From: Hyphococcus sp.
Lineage (GTDB): Bacteria; Pseudomonadota; Alphaproteobacteria; Caulobacterales; Parvularculaceae
DNA: 64,000 bases
Reading direction: 5' to 3'
Assembly (NCBI GenBank): GCA_028289605.1
Contig: JANQON010000012.1
Location: forward strand, 186,001-250,000
In this document: positions 17,971 through 25,568 of the stretch, piece by piece
Numbering within the stretch: position 1 is the first letter of the stretch
How the letters are laid out: each line of letters starts with the position of its first letter
Notes under the pieces: generated by a model
What the model saw: only the letters and a program-made list of their open reading frames with translations
Told to the model about the DNA's origin: nothing
The model's database searches: none
Made by a program: the position numbers and the translations under genes

Positions 17971-19041
17971 ATGACGAAGAGAATGGGCGAGCGGATGGGC
18001 GCCGGGGCCGCCATGTTGGTCTCTGTTTCGCCGGTTTTGGCCCAGGCCCCGGAGGTCGGCGACGCGCCCGCCCACGCCGAGACGCAGACGGTTCCTCAAC
18101 CGGCCGACGGCGTACCAGGCCCGGTGCGCGCCATGCTGGAAGCCGCCGCCCGCACCGAAGACGCTGCCCAGGTCGCCGCCGTCGCCTATGCGGCGAGCGA
18201 GGTTTATCCCGACGACGCCGACGCGATTAACGAATATGGCGATTTCTTGCGCGCGGTAATATCGCCGCTGAGCGGATTGAGCATCGAAACGGTTCTGGTC
18301 CAGGCCGAACCAGCGGTTGTGGAACCCGTACCTGTGCCTGAAGTCCGCACCGCCGAACAGCAGATCGAGGCGGCGCCGGCCCCGAAATTTCTGGATCTCG
18401 GCGACTGGACCGGCCGGGTGAGCGCCTCAGGTCTTATCGCGTCCGGCAATTCAGAGAACGCCGCCGCGGGTCTCGTTGTGGAGGCCAATTTGCCAGACGG
18501 CGACTTCACCCACCAGTTGCGCAGTTACTTCGACTATGGCCGGTCGCGGGGCACGAAAACGCAGCAGCGCTGGGGCGGTTCCTACAAGCTCGACTATGCC
18601 ATTGACGACGATACGTTCGCCTACGGACGCTTCTCCTATGACGAAGACGAGTTTTCGGGCTTTGACTACCGGCTGTTCGCAGGGCTGGGCGCCGGTCACT
18701 GGCTTCTGCGCAACGAAAGCCTGGCGCTCAAGGTAGAAGGCGGCCCGGGCTTCCGATACGCCCCGATCGACGACACCCGAGAGGTCGACAGTCATTTCGC
18801 CTTCTATGCGGCTACCGAGCTCGACTGGATTATTCGCGACGGCTTGAAGTTCGAACAGGACGCCAACGCAACATGGTCGGACCCGACAAGCACGGTAATC
18901 TCGACCAGTACGATCACCGCCGCGTTCACCGATACGCTGTCGACGGGTTTTTCGTACATGGTGCGATACGAAACCGATCCGCCGGTCGGTCGTCTCCGGC
19001 TGGACAGGACCTTCCGCGCCAATCTCACCTACGGATTCTGA
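17971..19041 (+). CDS. DUF481 outer-membrane protein, copy A
   Basis: This is a predicted outer-membrane beta-barrel of the DUF481 (YdiY-like) family. I start at the ATG at 17971, which gives a signal peptide (GAGAAMLVSVSPVLAQAP); the track start adds 13 residues. The mature N-terminal part is an alanine-rich helical segment (VRAMLEAAARTEDAAQVAAV). The barrel region follows, with alternating strands such as YGRFSYDEDEFSGFDYRLF, GPGFRYAPIDDTREVDSHF and the end LTYGF, a C-terminal aromatic typical of barrels. It is a close paralogue of the next gene. Function unknown; alkali or salt stress has been suggested for E. coli YdiY relatives. Confidence 0.8.
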   Translation: MTKRMGERMGAGAAMLVSVSPVLAQAPEVGDAPAHAETQTVPQPADGVPGPVRAMLEAAARTEDAAQVAAVAYAASEVYPDDADAINEYGDFLRAVISPLSGLSIETVLVQAEPAVVEPVPVPEVRTAEQQIEAAPAPKFLDLGDWTGRVSASGLIASGNSENAAAGLVVEANLPDGDFTHQLRSYFDYGRSRGTKTQQRWGGSYKLDYAIDDDTFAYGRFSYDEDEFSGFDYRLFAGLGAGHWLLRNESLALKVEGGPGFRYAPIDDTREVDSHFAFYAATELDWIIRDGLKFEQDANATWSDPTSTVISTSTITAAFTDTLSTGFSYMVRYETDPPVGRLRLDRTFRANLTYGF

Positions 19042-19075
19042 CGGCGGGACGCTTCGGCCGCCGGCGCCGTCATCC

Positions 19076-19110
19076 TTAACGAAGCCTTTAACAATTCCGA
19101 ACAATTGTTC
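19076..19110 (+). promoter_or_regulatory. Possible operator between the DUF481 genes
   Basis: The 102-base gap contains TTAA-N7-TTTA (19076-19090), one base away from a CtrA box, and a perfect 12-base palindrome GAACAATTGTTC (19099-19110). They end 33 bases before the start of DUF481 copy B, where an operator would be expected. This is pattern-based only. Confidence 0.3.
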
Positions 19111-19143
19111 CGGCGAAACCGTTCGCCTGGCAAAGAGGCATTG

Positions 19144-20085
19144 ATGAAACATTTTCTCGCAACAGTCGCCGCCGCGGCTTTGCTGCCCGCTGCAGCGGCC
19201 GCTGGGGACGCCGCGCTGCCCGACCTTGTGCAAGCGTTGCTGGACGAGGCCTACGCCACCGAAAACCCGGCGGAGATCGCAGCGGTGGTCAAAGCCGTCA
19301 AAGGCGTCTTTCCGGACTACGCGGACGCCATCGCCGCGCAATCGGACGCCCGTATCGCCGCCGTTACGCCGCCCGGGCCGGATCCGGAGGCGGAAGCAAC
19401 GGAGTCTGAACCGGATTATGCGGGCGCCGGCGTTTTCGCCATTCGGCCCTGGAAAGGCAAAGCTCAGGCGGGCGCCTCTTTCGCATCCGGCAACTCCGAC
19501 AATCTCGCCGTCGGCCTCTCGGTCGACGCCACGCGAACCGCGGGCGACTTCGCCCACCATGTCGCCGCCTTCATCGATATTGCGGAATCGGAGAGCGTCG
19601 TCACCCAGAAGCGATGGGGCGCGTCATACCAGCTCGACTACAGTTTCTCTGAGCGCAGTTACGGATACGCCCGCTTCGCTTATGAAGAGGATGAATTCTC
19701 CGGATTCGACTATCGCCTCTTCGCCGGCGCCGGTCTCGGTCATTTTCTCTATAAAACCGAACCCTTCACGTGGAAGGTCGAAGCCGGCCCCGGTTTTCGC
19801 TATTCGCCCATCGACGACACCAGAGAGGTCGAGGAAGAATTCGCCGCGTATGGTTCGACTGAAGTCGACTGGGTGATCAGAAACGGCGTCTTGTTCGAAC
19901 AGGACGTCAATGTCACCTGGACGGAGCCGACGACGACGGTTCAGTCAATATCGGCGCTGACGACCGATCTTACGGATTCGATTTCGACGTCGGTGTCGTT
20001 TGAATATCGGTATGAAACCGATCCGCCGGCGGGCAGGGAAAACACCGACACGGTGGCGCGCGCTTCAATCGTCTACGGATTTTAA
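19144..20085 (+). CDS. DUF481 outer-membrane protein, copy B
   Basis: This is a 313-residue paralogue of the preceding gene. It has a signal peptide (MKHFLATVAAAALLPAAAAAG), a helical alanine-rich segment (VQALLDEAYATENPAEIAAV) and a barrel with YARFAYEEDEFSGFDYRLF, GPGFRYSPIDDTREVEEEF and the end IVYGF. The ATG at 19144 has AGAGG upstream. The 3' end overlaps the convergent hisD gene by 21 bases. The two copies share the same domain plan, so they arose by duplication. The region between signal and barrel is a shared accessory segment absent from minimal DUF481 proteins. Confidence 0.8.
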   Translation: MKHFLATVAAAALLPAAAAAGDAALPDLVQALLDEAYATENPAEIAAVVKAVKGVFPDYADAIAAQSDARIAAVTPPGPDPEAEATESEPDYAGAGVFAIRPWKGKAQAGASFASGNSDNLAVGLSVDATRTAGDFAHHVAAFIDIAESESVVTQKRWGASYQLDYSFSERSYGYARFAYEEDEFSGFDYRLFAGAGLGHFLYKTEPFTWKVEAGPGFRYSPIDDTREVEEEFAAYGSTEVDWVIRNGVLFEQDVNVTWTEPTTTVQSISALTTDLTDSISTSVSFEYRYETDPPAGRENTDTVARASIVYGF

Positions 20086-21366
20086 CCGCACACGAATTGA
20101 ATTGGCGTGCGCCGGCAGGCCTTCGGCGTCGGCGAGACGCGCCGCCGCCGGTCCGATTCTGGCGAGCGCGTGCTCATCGCACCCGATGATCGAGGTGCGT
20201 TTCAGGAAATCCATCACCGACAGGCCCGACGCGTATCGCGCCGCCCGCGCTGTCGGCAGCACATGGTCGGGGCCCGCTACATAGTCCCCGACCGCTTCCG
20301 GCGCATGGCGCCCCAGAAACACAGCGCCCGCATGGCGGATTTGCACAAGCAACGCTTCAGGGTCGCCGACGGCCAGTTCCAAGTGCTCCGGTGCGATGGC
20401 GTCGACCAGTGACGGCGCCTCATCCAGCGCGCCGACGACAACTACCGCTGAATTGTTGCGCCATGCGGCTCCGGCGATCTCCGCGCGCTCGCTCTCATCG
20501 ATTTGGGCGTCGACGGCCTGCAATACCCGCTCTGCAAATTCTTTGTCGTCCGTAATCAGAACGCTTTGCGAGGACGGGTCGTGTTCGGCCTGACTTAACA
20601 GATCGGCTGCGATCCAGTCCGGATTGTTCTCGCCGTCAGCCACAACAAGGATTTCTGAGGGCCCAGCGATTGAGTCAATGCCGACAGTTCCGAACACCTG
20701 TCGCTTGGCCTCAGCGACATAGGCGTTGCCCGGCCCAACAATAACATCAACAGCCGCGATCGGTCCGGCGCCGAACGCTAAAGCCGCCACCGCCTGGGCG
20801 CCGCCGATGCGATAGAGTTCATCGACCCCGGAGATCCGGGCCGCGGCGAGGACCAACGGGTTTATTTCTCCGTCAGGCGCCGGACTAACCATGGCGAGAC
20901 GGCGAGCGCCAGCCACCCGCGCCGGGATCGCATTCATCAAAACGCTTGAGGGATAAGCCGCCCGCCCCCCCGGGGCGTAAAGGCCTGCACTGTCAACGGG
21001 CGTCCACCGCCAGCCGAGACTGACGCCAAGATCATCAGTGTAACGCACATCGACAGGAATTTGTCTTTGGTGATAGACGCGAATGCGCTTCGCAGCGAAT
21101 TCCAGCGCTTTGACATCGTCTGGATTGCAGGCCGCAATCGCGGCGTCGATTTCCGCCTCGCTGACCCGAACGGTCTTTTCATCGATTTCAAGCCGGTCGA
21201 ATTCCTTGGTCAACCGGGCGAGCGCGTCGAAACCGTTGCAACGCACATCGCGGACAATTCGTGCGACGGCGGACCCGACATCGACGCCGTCGTCTCGGTC
21301 AATGGCGAGAAACGCCGCGAATTCTTCGGCGAAGGTCGGATCCTGGGTATTGAGTATGCGGGCCAT
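20065..21366 (-). CDS. hisD: Histidinol dehydrogenase
   Basis: HisD oxidises histidinol to histidine in two NAD-dependent steps using zinc. The 433-residue protein shows WTPVDSAGLYAPGGRAAYPS, DVIVGPGNAYVAEAKRQVFG, GIDSIAGPSEILVVADG, LLSQAEHDPSSQSVLITDD and GPDHVLPTARAARYASGLSV. I use the internal ATG at 21366 (MARILNTQDPTF) because homologues start there; the track start is ten residues longer and has no ribosome site. Confidence 0.96.
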   Translation of the reverse strand: MARILNTQDPTFAEEFAAFLAIDRDDGVDVGSAVARIVRDVRCNGFDALARLTKEFDRLEIDEKTVRVSEAEIDAAIAACNPDDVKALEFAAKRIRVYHQRQIPVDVRYTDDLGVSLGWRWTPVDSAGLYAPGGRAAYPSSVLMNAIPARVAGARRLAMVSPAPDGEINPLVLAAARISGVDELYRIGGAQAVAALAFGAGPIAAVDVIVGPGNAYVAEAKRQVFGTVGIDSIAGPSEILVVADGENNPDWIAADLLSQAEHDPSSQSVLITDDKEFAERVLQAVDAQIDESERAEIAGAAWRNNSAVVVVGALDEAPSLVDAIAPEHLELAVGDPEALLVQIRHAGAVFLGRHAPEAVGDYVAGPDHVLPTARAARYASGLSVMDFLKRTSIIGCDEHALARIGPAAARLADAEGLPAHANSIRVRLKSVDD

Positions 21367-21486
21367 GGCGTTCTTTTCAAAAAGAGAATGGGACATAGGT
21401 GAAGAACGCGCCCGCGTCTATGTGATCCATTTCCATTTCGGCCCAGCCGCGCTACTTTGACCGCCCGATCAACAGGAATTCAGACC

Positions 21487-21948
21487 ATGTCGTCAATCGA
21501 GGCACGCCTCAGCGAGCTGGGCGTTGTATTGCCCGCGCCGGCTGCGCCGGTCGCAAACTACGTCCCCTTCGTCGTCACGGGAAACCGCGTTTTCATTTCG
21601 GGCCAGGTTTCGATCACGCCGGACGGCCTGATTACGGGCAAACTCGGCGCGGACGTCGATCTTGAAACCGGGATCGAGGCCGCCAGGGCCTGCGGCGTCA
21701 ATCTTATCGCGCAAGTAAAAGCGGCGTGCGGCGGCGACCTTGAGCGCGTGGCGCGGGTCGTCAAGCTGGGCGCGTTCGTCAATGCGACGCCGGACTTTGC
21801 CGATCATCCCAAGGTGATCAACGGCGCATCGGACCTGATGGTGGATGTTTTCGGCGACAAGGGCCGGCACGCGCGCGCCGCCGTCGGCGCCCCCTCGTTG
21901 CCGATGAACGCCGCGGTTGAAATCGACGGAGTCTTTGAAATCGACTGA
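21487..21948 (+). CDS. RidA family protein
   Basis: This is a 153-residue member of the YjgF/YER057c/UK114 group; RidA itself deaminates reactive enamines and imines from PLP enzymes. This is the longer type (MSSIEARLSELGVVLPAPAA), with NRVFISGQVSITPDG, VARVVKLGAFVNATPDF and ARAAVGAPSLPMNAAVEIDGVF. The arginine of ARAAVGA is at the place of the catalytic Arg105 of classic RidA. AGGAA lies upstream of the ATG. The stop overlaps the next start as TGATG. Confidence 0.92.
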   Translation: MSSIEARLSELGVVLPAPAAPVANYVPFVVTGNRVFISGQVSITPDGLITGKLGADVDLETGIEAARACGVNLIAQVKAACGGDLERVARVVKLGAFVNATPDFADHPKVINGASDLMVDVFGDKGRHARAAVGAPSLPMNAAVEIDGVFEID

Positions 21949-23105
21949 TGGCCGACGGGTCTGACGCATTTCTGGCGACAACGGTCGGCGCGATTGACGA
22001 CGTCGATCCGGTGCGCTGGGACAGCCTCGCGAATCCCGACGGCCAAGCGTTTAATCCGTTCGTTTCTCATGCATTCCTGTCGGCGCTCGAAAGGTCAAAG
22101 TCCGTCTGCGCCGAGGCCGGCTGGGCGCCGCTGCATGTTTTGCTGGAATCGAACGACGCCGTCGTCGGCGCTGCGCCGCTTTATGTTAAGGGGCACAGTC
22201 AGGGCGAATACGTGTTCGACCACCACTGGGCGGACGCTTATCACCGCGCCGGCGGGCAGTATTATCCCAAGCTGCTATGCGCTGCGCCCTTCACCCCGGC
22301 GCCGGGCCCACGCCTCCTCGCCGCCTCGAGCGACGCCCGCGCCGGCCTCGCCGCCGCCGTTGCGAGCGTGGCGGGACGCGTCGGCGCGTCTTCAGCCCAT
22401 GTCAATTTTGTCTGCGAGGACGACAGACATGTTCTTGAGGCGTCAGGATATCTGCCGCGCCTCGGAGAACAGTATCACTGGTTCAATCGAGGCTATAGCG
22501 GGTTTGACGACTTCCTGGCGGCGCTGTCCTCGCGCAAACGCAAAGCCATTAAACGCGAGCGGCGGGACGCTGTCGCCGACGGGATCGTCATTCGCCGACT
22601 GGCGGGCCCAGAGATCACCGAGCGACACTGGGACGCGTTTTGGCTCTTTTATCAGGACACGGGCGCACGCAAATGGGGACATCCCTATCTGACGCGGTCG
22701 TTCTTTCGAATCATCGCTGCATCGATGGCGGATTGCCTGTTGATGATTGTTGCGGAACGAGACGGCGAGCCCATAGCCGGGGCTCTCAATTTCGTCGGCG
22801 GCGACGCCGTCTACGGGCGCTATTGGGGATGTCTGGAAGATCACCCGTTTCTGCATTTTGAGATCTGCTACTATCAGGCCATCGACCATGCGATCGACCG
22901 GGGGCTCGACAGAGTTGAGGCCGGCGCGCAAGGCCAGCACAAAATCGCACGCGGCTATGAGCCCATCCCGACCCATTCCGCGCACTGGATCGCAGATCCG
23001 GGCTTTCGAGATGCGATTGGGCGCTATCTTGAAGCCGAACGCGCCCAGACCGGCGCGGAAATCGATGCGCTAAAAGACTTCACCCCGTTCCGGAAAAACG
23101 GCTAA
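21948..23105 (+). CDS. DUF482 / FemAB-like acyltransferase family protein
   Basis: This is a 385-residue protein resembling the DUF482 (peptidogalycan biosynthesis/recognition) group, distant relatives of GNAT and FemAB transferases. Conserved features include NPFVSHAFLSALERS, YVFDHHWADAY, FLAALSSRKRKAIKRERR, ALNFVGGDAVYGRYWGCLED and AGAQGQHKIARGYEP, followed by THSAHWI. The substrate is unknown; aminoacyl or acyl transfer is plausible. It follows the RidA gene with a one-base overlap (TGATG) and precedes DUF2007 and HIT genes closely, so four genes probably form one operon. Confidence 0.85.
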   Translation: MADGSDAFLATTVGAIDDVDPVRWDSLANPDGQAFNPFVSHAFLSALERSKSVCAEAGWAPLHVLLESNDAVVGAAPLYVKGHSQGEYVFDHHWADAYHRAGGQYYPKLLCAAPFTPAPGPRLLAASSDARAGLAAAVASVAGRVGASSAHVNFVCEDDRHVLEASGYLPRLGEQYHWFNRGYSGFDDFLAALSSRKRKAIKRERRDAVADGIVIRRLAGPEITERHWDAFWLFYQDTGARKWGHPYLTRSFFRIIAASMADCLLMIVAERDGEPIAGALNFVGGDAVYGRYWGCLEDHPFLHFEICYYQAIDHAIDRGLDRVEAGAQGQHKIARGYEPIPTHSAHWIADPGFRDAIGRYLEAERAQTGAEIDALKDFTPFRKNG

Positions 23106-23114
23106 ACTCTCCAG

Positions 23115-23351
23115 ATGATTGTCATCAAGCGCACGCATAACCAACAAGAAGCAAAGATCATCGTCAGCTACCTGAACGCCCACGGCGTCGAGGCCGAATT
23201 GCTCGACGGGAATATCAACGCGGTTTTGCCGATCGTTCCAGGCGGCGTGCGCATCGCCGTACCGGATGATCAAGAGGCGCAGGCGCACCGCCTTCTTAAT
23301 GAAGTTCAAAACGGGTCTCAGGCGATAAACGAAGGAGATGCCGACCCATGA
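23115..23351 (+). CDS. DUF2007 domain protein
   Basis: This is a small 78-residue cytoplasmic protein of the DUF2007 type: IVIKRTHNQQEAKIIVSYLNAHG, then VEAELLDGNINAVLP, GGVRIAVPDDQEAQAHRLL. The family has a ferredoxin-like fold and is thought to act in signalling, without firm evidence. It overlaps the HIT gene by four bases. Confidence 0.85.
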   Translation: MIVIKRTHNQQEAKIIVSYLNAHGVEAELLDGNINAVLPIVPGGVRIAVPDDQEAQAHRLLNEVQNGSQAINEGDADP

Positions 23352-23782
23352 GCATCGACGCCGGCTATGACAATGAGAACATCTTTGCACAGATTATCGC
23401 CGGCGCCGTGCCGTCGGTGAAGGTTTGGGAAACCGGGGATATTTTGGTGTTCATGGATGCTTTCCCGCAATCCAACGGCCATTGTCTCGTCATTCACAAA
23501 ACCGCGCGAGCGACGAACATTCTTGATATCGACGACGGTGCGCTTTCCGCCCTCGCCGTCGCAGTCAAGAAGACCGCTGCCGCAGTCAACAAGGGCTTAC
23601 GTCCTGACGGCATCCGCGTCGTTCAGTTCAACGGCGCTCCCGCAGGCCAGTCGGTGTTTCACCTGCACTTCCACGTAATCCCGATATATGACGGGGTTTC
23701 TCTCGGCCGTCATGGCGACGGCGGGCCAGCGCCGGCGGATGCGCTGGAGGCCCATGCGGCGAGAATTCGCGGCGCGCTGTAA
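23348..23782 (+). CDS. HIT family protein (nucleotide hydrolase)
   Basis: Histidine-triad proteins hydrolyse nucleotide phosphoramidates such as AMP-lysine or adenylated intermediates. The 144-residue protein shows NIFAQIIAGAVPSVKVWE, FPQSNGHCLVIHK and the catalytic triad HLHFHVIPIYDG. AAGGAG lies upstream of the ATG, inside the DUF2007 gene. It ends the RidA-DUF482-DUF2007-HIT run, which is closed by a strong terminator. Confidence 0.93.
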   Translation: MSIDAGYDNENIFAQIIAGAVPSVKVWETGDILVFMDAFPQSNGHCLVIHKTARATNILDIDDGALSALAVAVKKTAAAVNKGLRPDGIRVVQFNGAPAGQSVFHLHFHVIPIYDGVSLGRHGDGGPAPADALEAHAARIRGAL

Positions 23783-24124
23783 TCGCCGATTATCCAGCGT
23801 CATTTCAAGCTCACGGTTTCGTCAGCGGGCGTCGCACGTTCGTGTTTTGCGAAGGGCCCTTCCCGCGCCTAAGTACAGCGTGCCCTAGAAAATGGCGCTT
23901 TCGCCCCGCCACCGCGGTTCCCAATCGGCGAAACGCCTAATGAAAGACCGCCGCAGTTCCCTTCCCCTGCGGCGGTCTTTTTTTGCGCTGAACGCTGGAT
24001 CATATCGACATCACCAACAGTTCATCACGAGGCGCTGTTTCGTGTTTTGCACGTGAGCATGGTGAATCGCTATCTACCCCTTCATCGAACGAAACAGTTT
24101 TTACCGGGTGAAAGGATCTCAACC
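23783..24124. other. Intergenic region between the HIT and DM13 genes
   Basis: This 342-base stretch has no convincing ORF. The first part (about 23820-23940) is GC-rich with short hairpins such as GGCGCTTTCGCC, and it leads straight into a perfect intrinsic terminator. That could be the 3' untranslated end of the HIT operon or a small RNA. The part after 23985 is the likely promoter region of the DM13 gene, with AAAGGA before its start codon. Confidence 0.4.
23943..23984 (+). terminator. Intrinsic terminator after the HIT gene
   Basis: A perfect 14-base stem AAAGACCGCCGCAG / CTGCGGCGGTCTTT with a 10-base loop is followed by a run of T. It is about 160 bases after the HIT stop codon. Confidence 0.85.
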
Positions 24125-24589
24125 ATGCAACGTAAATCACTCTTTTTTGCGGCCCTCGCCGCGCTCGGCCTGTCCTTTGGCGTCGCGTCCCCCTCGCTCG
24201 CCAGCGACATGCACGACCAGTTCGCCGAAGCCGCCGCCGAAACGCTTTACAGCGGCGACTGGACGAAGAAATCGTTCAAGTCGTCCGGCACGTGGGAGAT
24301 TTACGCCGAGGGCGGTAAGACATTTGTCAAATTGTCCAGCGACTTCCGCACGCGGAACGCGCCGGACCTGAAAATCTTCCTGTCGCCGTTGCCCGCAAGC
24401 GAGACCAACGGGCGCAACGCAACCAACGGTTCCATTCTCGTTTCACCGCTGTCCAGCAACTCCGGCGAGCAGGTGTACGAAATTCCTGAAGGCGTCGACC
24501 TCGCGTCGTTCAAATCCATCCTGATCCATTGCCAGCAATTCTCGAAATTGTGGAGCGCCGCCGACCTCGCCGTCACCAGCAATTCGTGA
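24125..24589 (+). CDS. Secreted DM13 domain protein
   Basis: This is a 154-residue exported protein. The ATG at 24125 has AAAGGA upstream and gives a clean signal peptide (KSLFFAALAALGLSFGVASPSLASD). The mature part is one DM13 domain: SGTWEIYAEGGKTFVKLSSD, RNAPDLKIFLSPLP, YEIPEGVDLASFKSILIHC and FSKLWSAADL. DM13 domains are proposed to carry out redox or electron-transfer chemistry through a conserved cysteine, here in ILIHCQQFS. The track start at 24047 adds 26 residues without a signal-peptide shape. Confidence 0.85.
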   Translation: MQRKSLFFAALAALGLSFGVASPSLASDMHDQFAEAAAETLYSGDWTKKSFKSSGTWEIYAEGGKTFVKLSSDFRTRNAPDLKIFLSPLPASETNGRNATNGSILVSPLSSNSGEQVYEIPEGVDLASFKSILIHCQQFSKLWSAADLAVTSNS

Positions 24590-24699
24590 CGCGCCAGTCT
24601 CTCCCCCATCCATGGCGCTGATCGAAGCCGCCGCCGCGCGTATCCCGCCGGCGGCGGTTTTGCTGCGCGCTCCAGCGGCGACTCGGCTATAGGCGTTCC

Positions 24700-25566
24700 A
24701 TGGCCCCATCCGCCGGCGATACTTTCCAGACTGTCACGATCAGAGAGGGCGACTACGCCGCCTGTGTCTGCCCGTCGGCGGGCGGCGCTGTTCTCTGGCT
24801 GCGGCGACGCGGACGAGACCTTCTGCGCCCCGGCGCAGCGGGCGACGTCGCCGCCGATCCGCGAAACGCTGCCTGTTTCCCGTGCGCGCCCTGGTTTGGA
24901 CGCATCGCCGGCGCGCTGCTATTCGAGGGTCGGCGCTGGCCGCTAGCGCCGACGTTCGCCATCTGCGACCCGGTCAACGCTATCCACGGGCATGGCTGGG
25001 TCTCGCCATGGACGGTGGCGGCGCAAAGCCGCGCATCGGTCAGTCTTGCATTCGTCCATGACCCGCGCGGCGGGTCGTTTCCATTTCCGTTCATCGCCCA
25101 TCAGACGCTAGCGCTCGACGAATACGGCGCCGCTTTACATCTGCGCGTAGAAAATTCAGGCGACGCGCCCATGCCGGCGGGCGCAGGGTTGCATCCCTAC
25201 TTTAATCGTTCTCCGCAGGATCGCATCGCTTTTGAGGCCGCGACGCTGTGGACGCCGTCCAGCGACGCCGCTGACGGCGCCGAATCGGCCATCCCGGAAG
25301 ATCTTGATTTCTCTTCGCCGCGCCATGCGCCTGCAGACACAGTGGATTGCTCGTTCACCGGTTTCGCCGGCAAGGTCGCGATCCTAAAACCGGGCCTCAA
25401 GATCACCATGACCAGCGAAGCGCCGATCCTGCATCTCTATGCTCCGGCGGACGAGGATTATCTCTGTCTCGAGCCGGTAACGCATTTGCCAGGCAGATTC
25501 GGCGGGGCCGTCCTCGGCCCGGGCGAAGCCCTTTCCGTCAGCTTGCGGATTTCCGCCGACGATTGA
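24700..25566 (+). CDS. Aldose 1-epimerase family protein
   Basis: This is a 288-residue protein of the galactose mutarotase fold, which interconverts sugar anomers. It shows CFPCAPWFGRIAGALLFEG, the catalytic histidine region NAIHGHGWVSPW, and AGLHPYFNRSPQDRIAF with the second histidine. A glutamate near the end (DYLCLEPVTHLPG) matches the general base. The sugar is not determined. The gene ends two bases before the convergent clpA stop. Confidence 0.85.
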   Translation: MAPSAGDTFQTVTIREGDYAACVCPSAGGAVLWLRRRGRDLLRPGAAGDVAADPRNAACFPCAPWFGRIAGALLFEGRRWPLAPTFAICDPVNAIHGHGWVSPWTVAAQSRASVSLAFVHDPRGGSFPFPFIAHQTLALDEYGAALHLRVENSGDAPMPAGAGLHPYFNRSPQDRIAFEAATLWTPSSDAADGAESAIPEDLDFSSPRHAPADTVDCSFTGFAGKVAILKPGLKITMTSEAPILHLYAPADEDYLCLEPVTHLPGRFGGAVLGPGEALSVSLRISADD

Positions 25567-25568
25567 GC

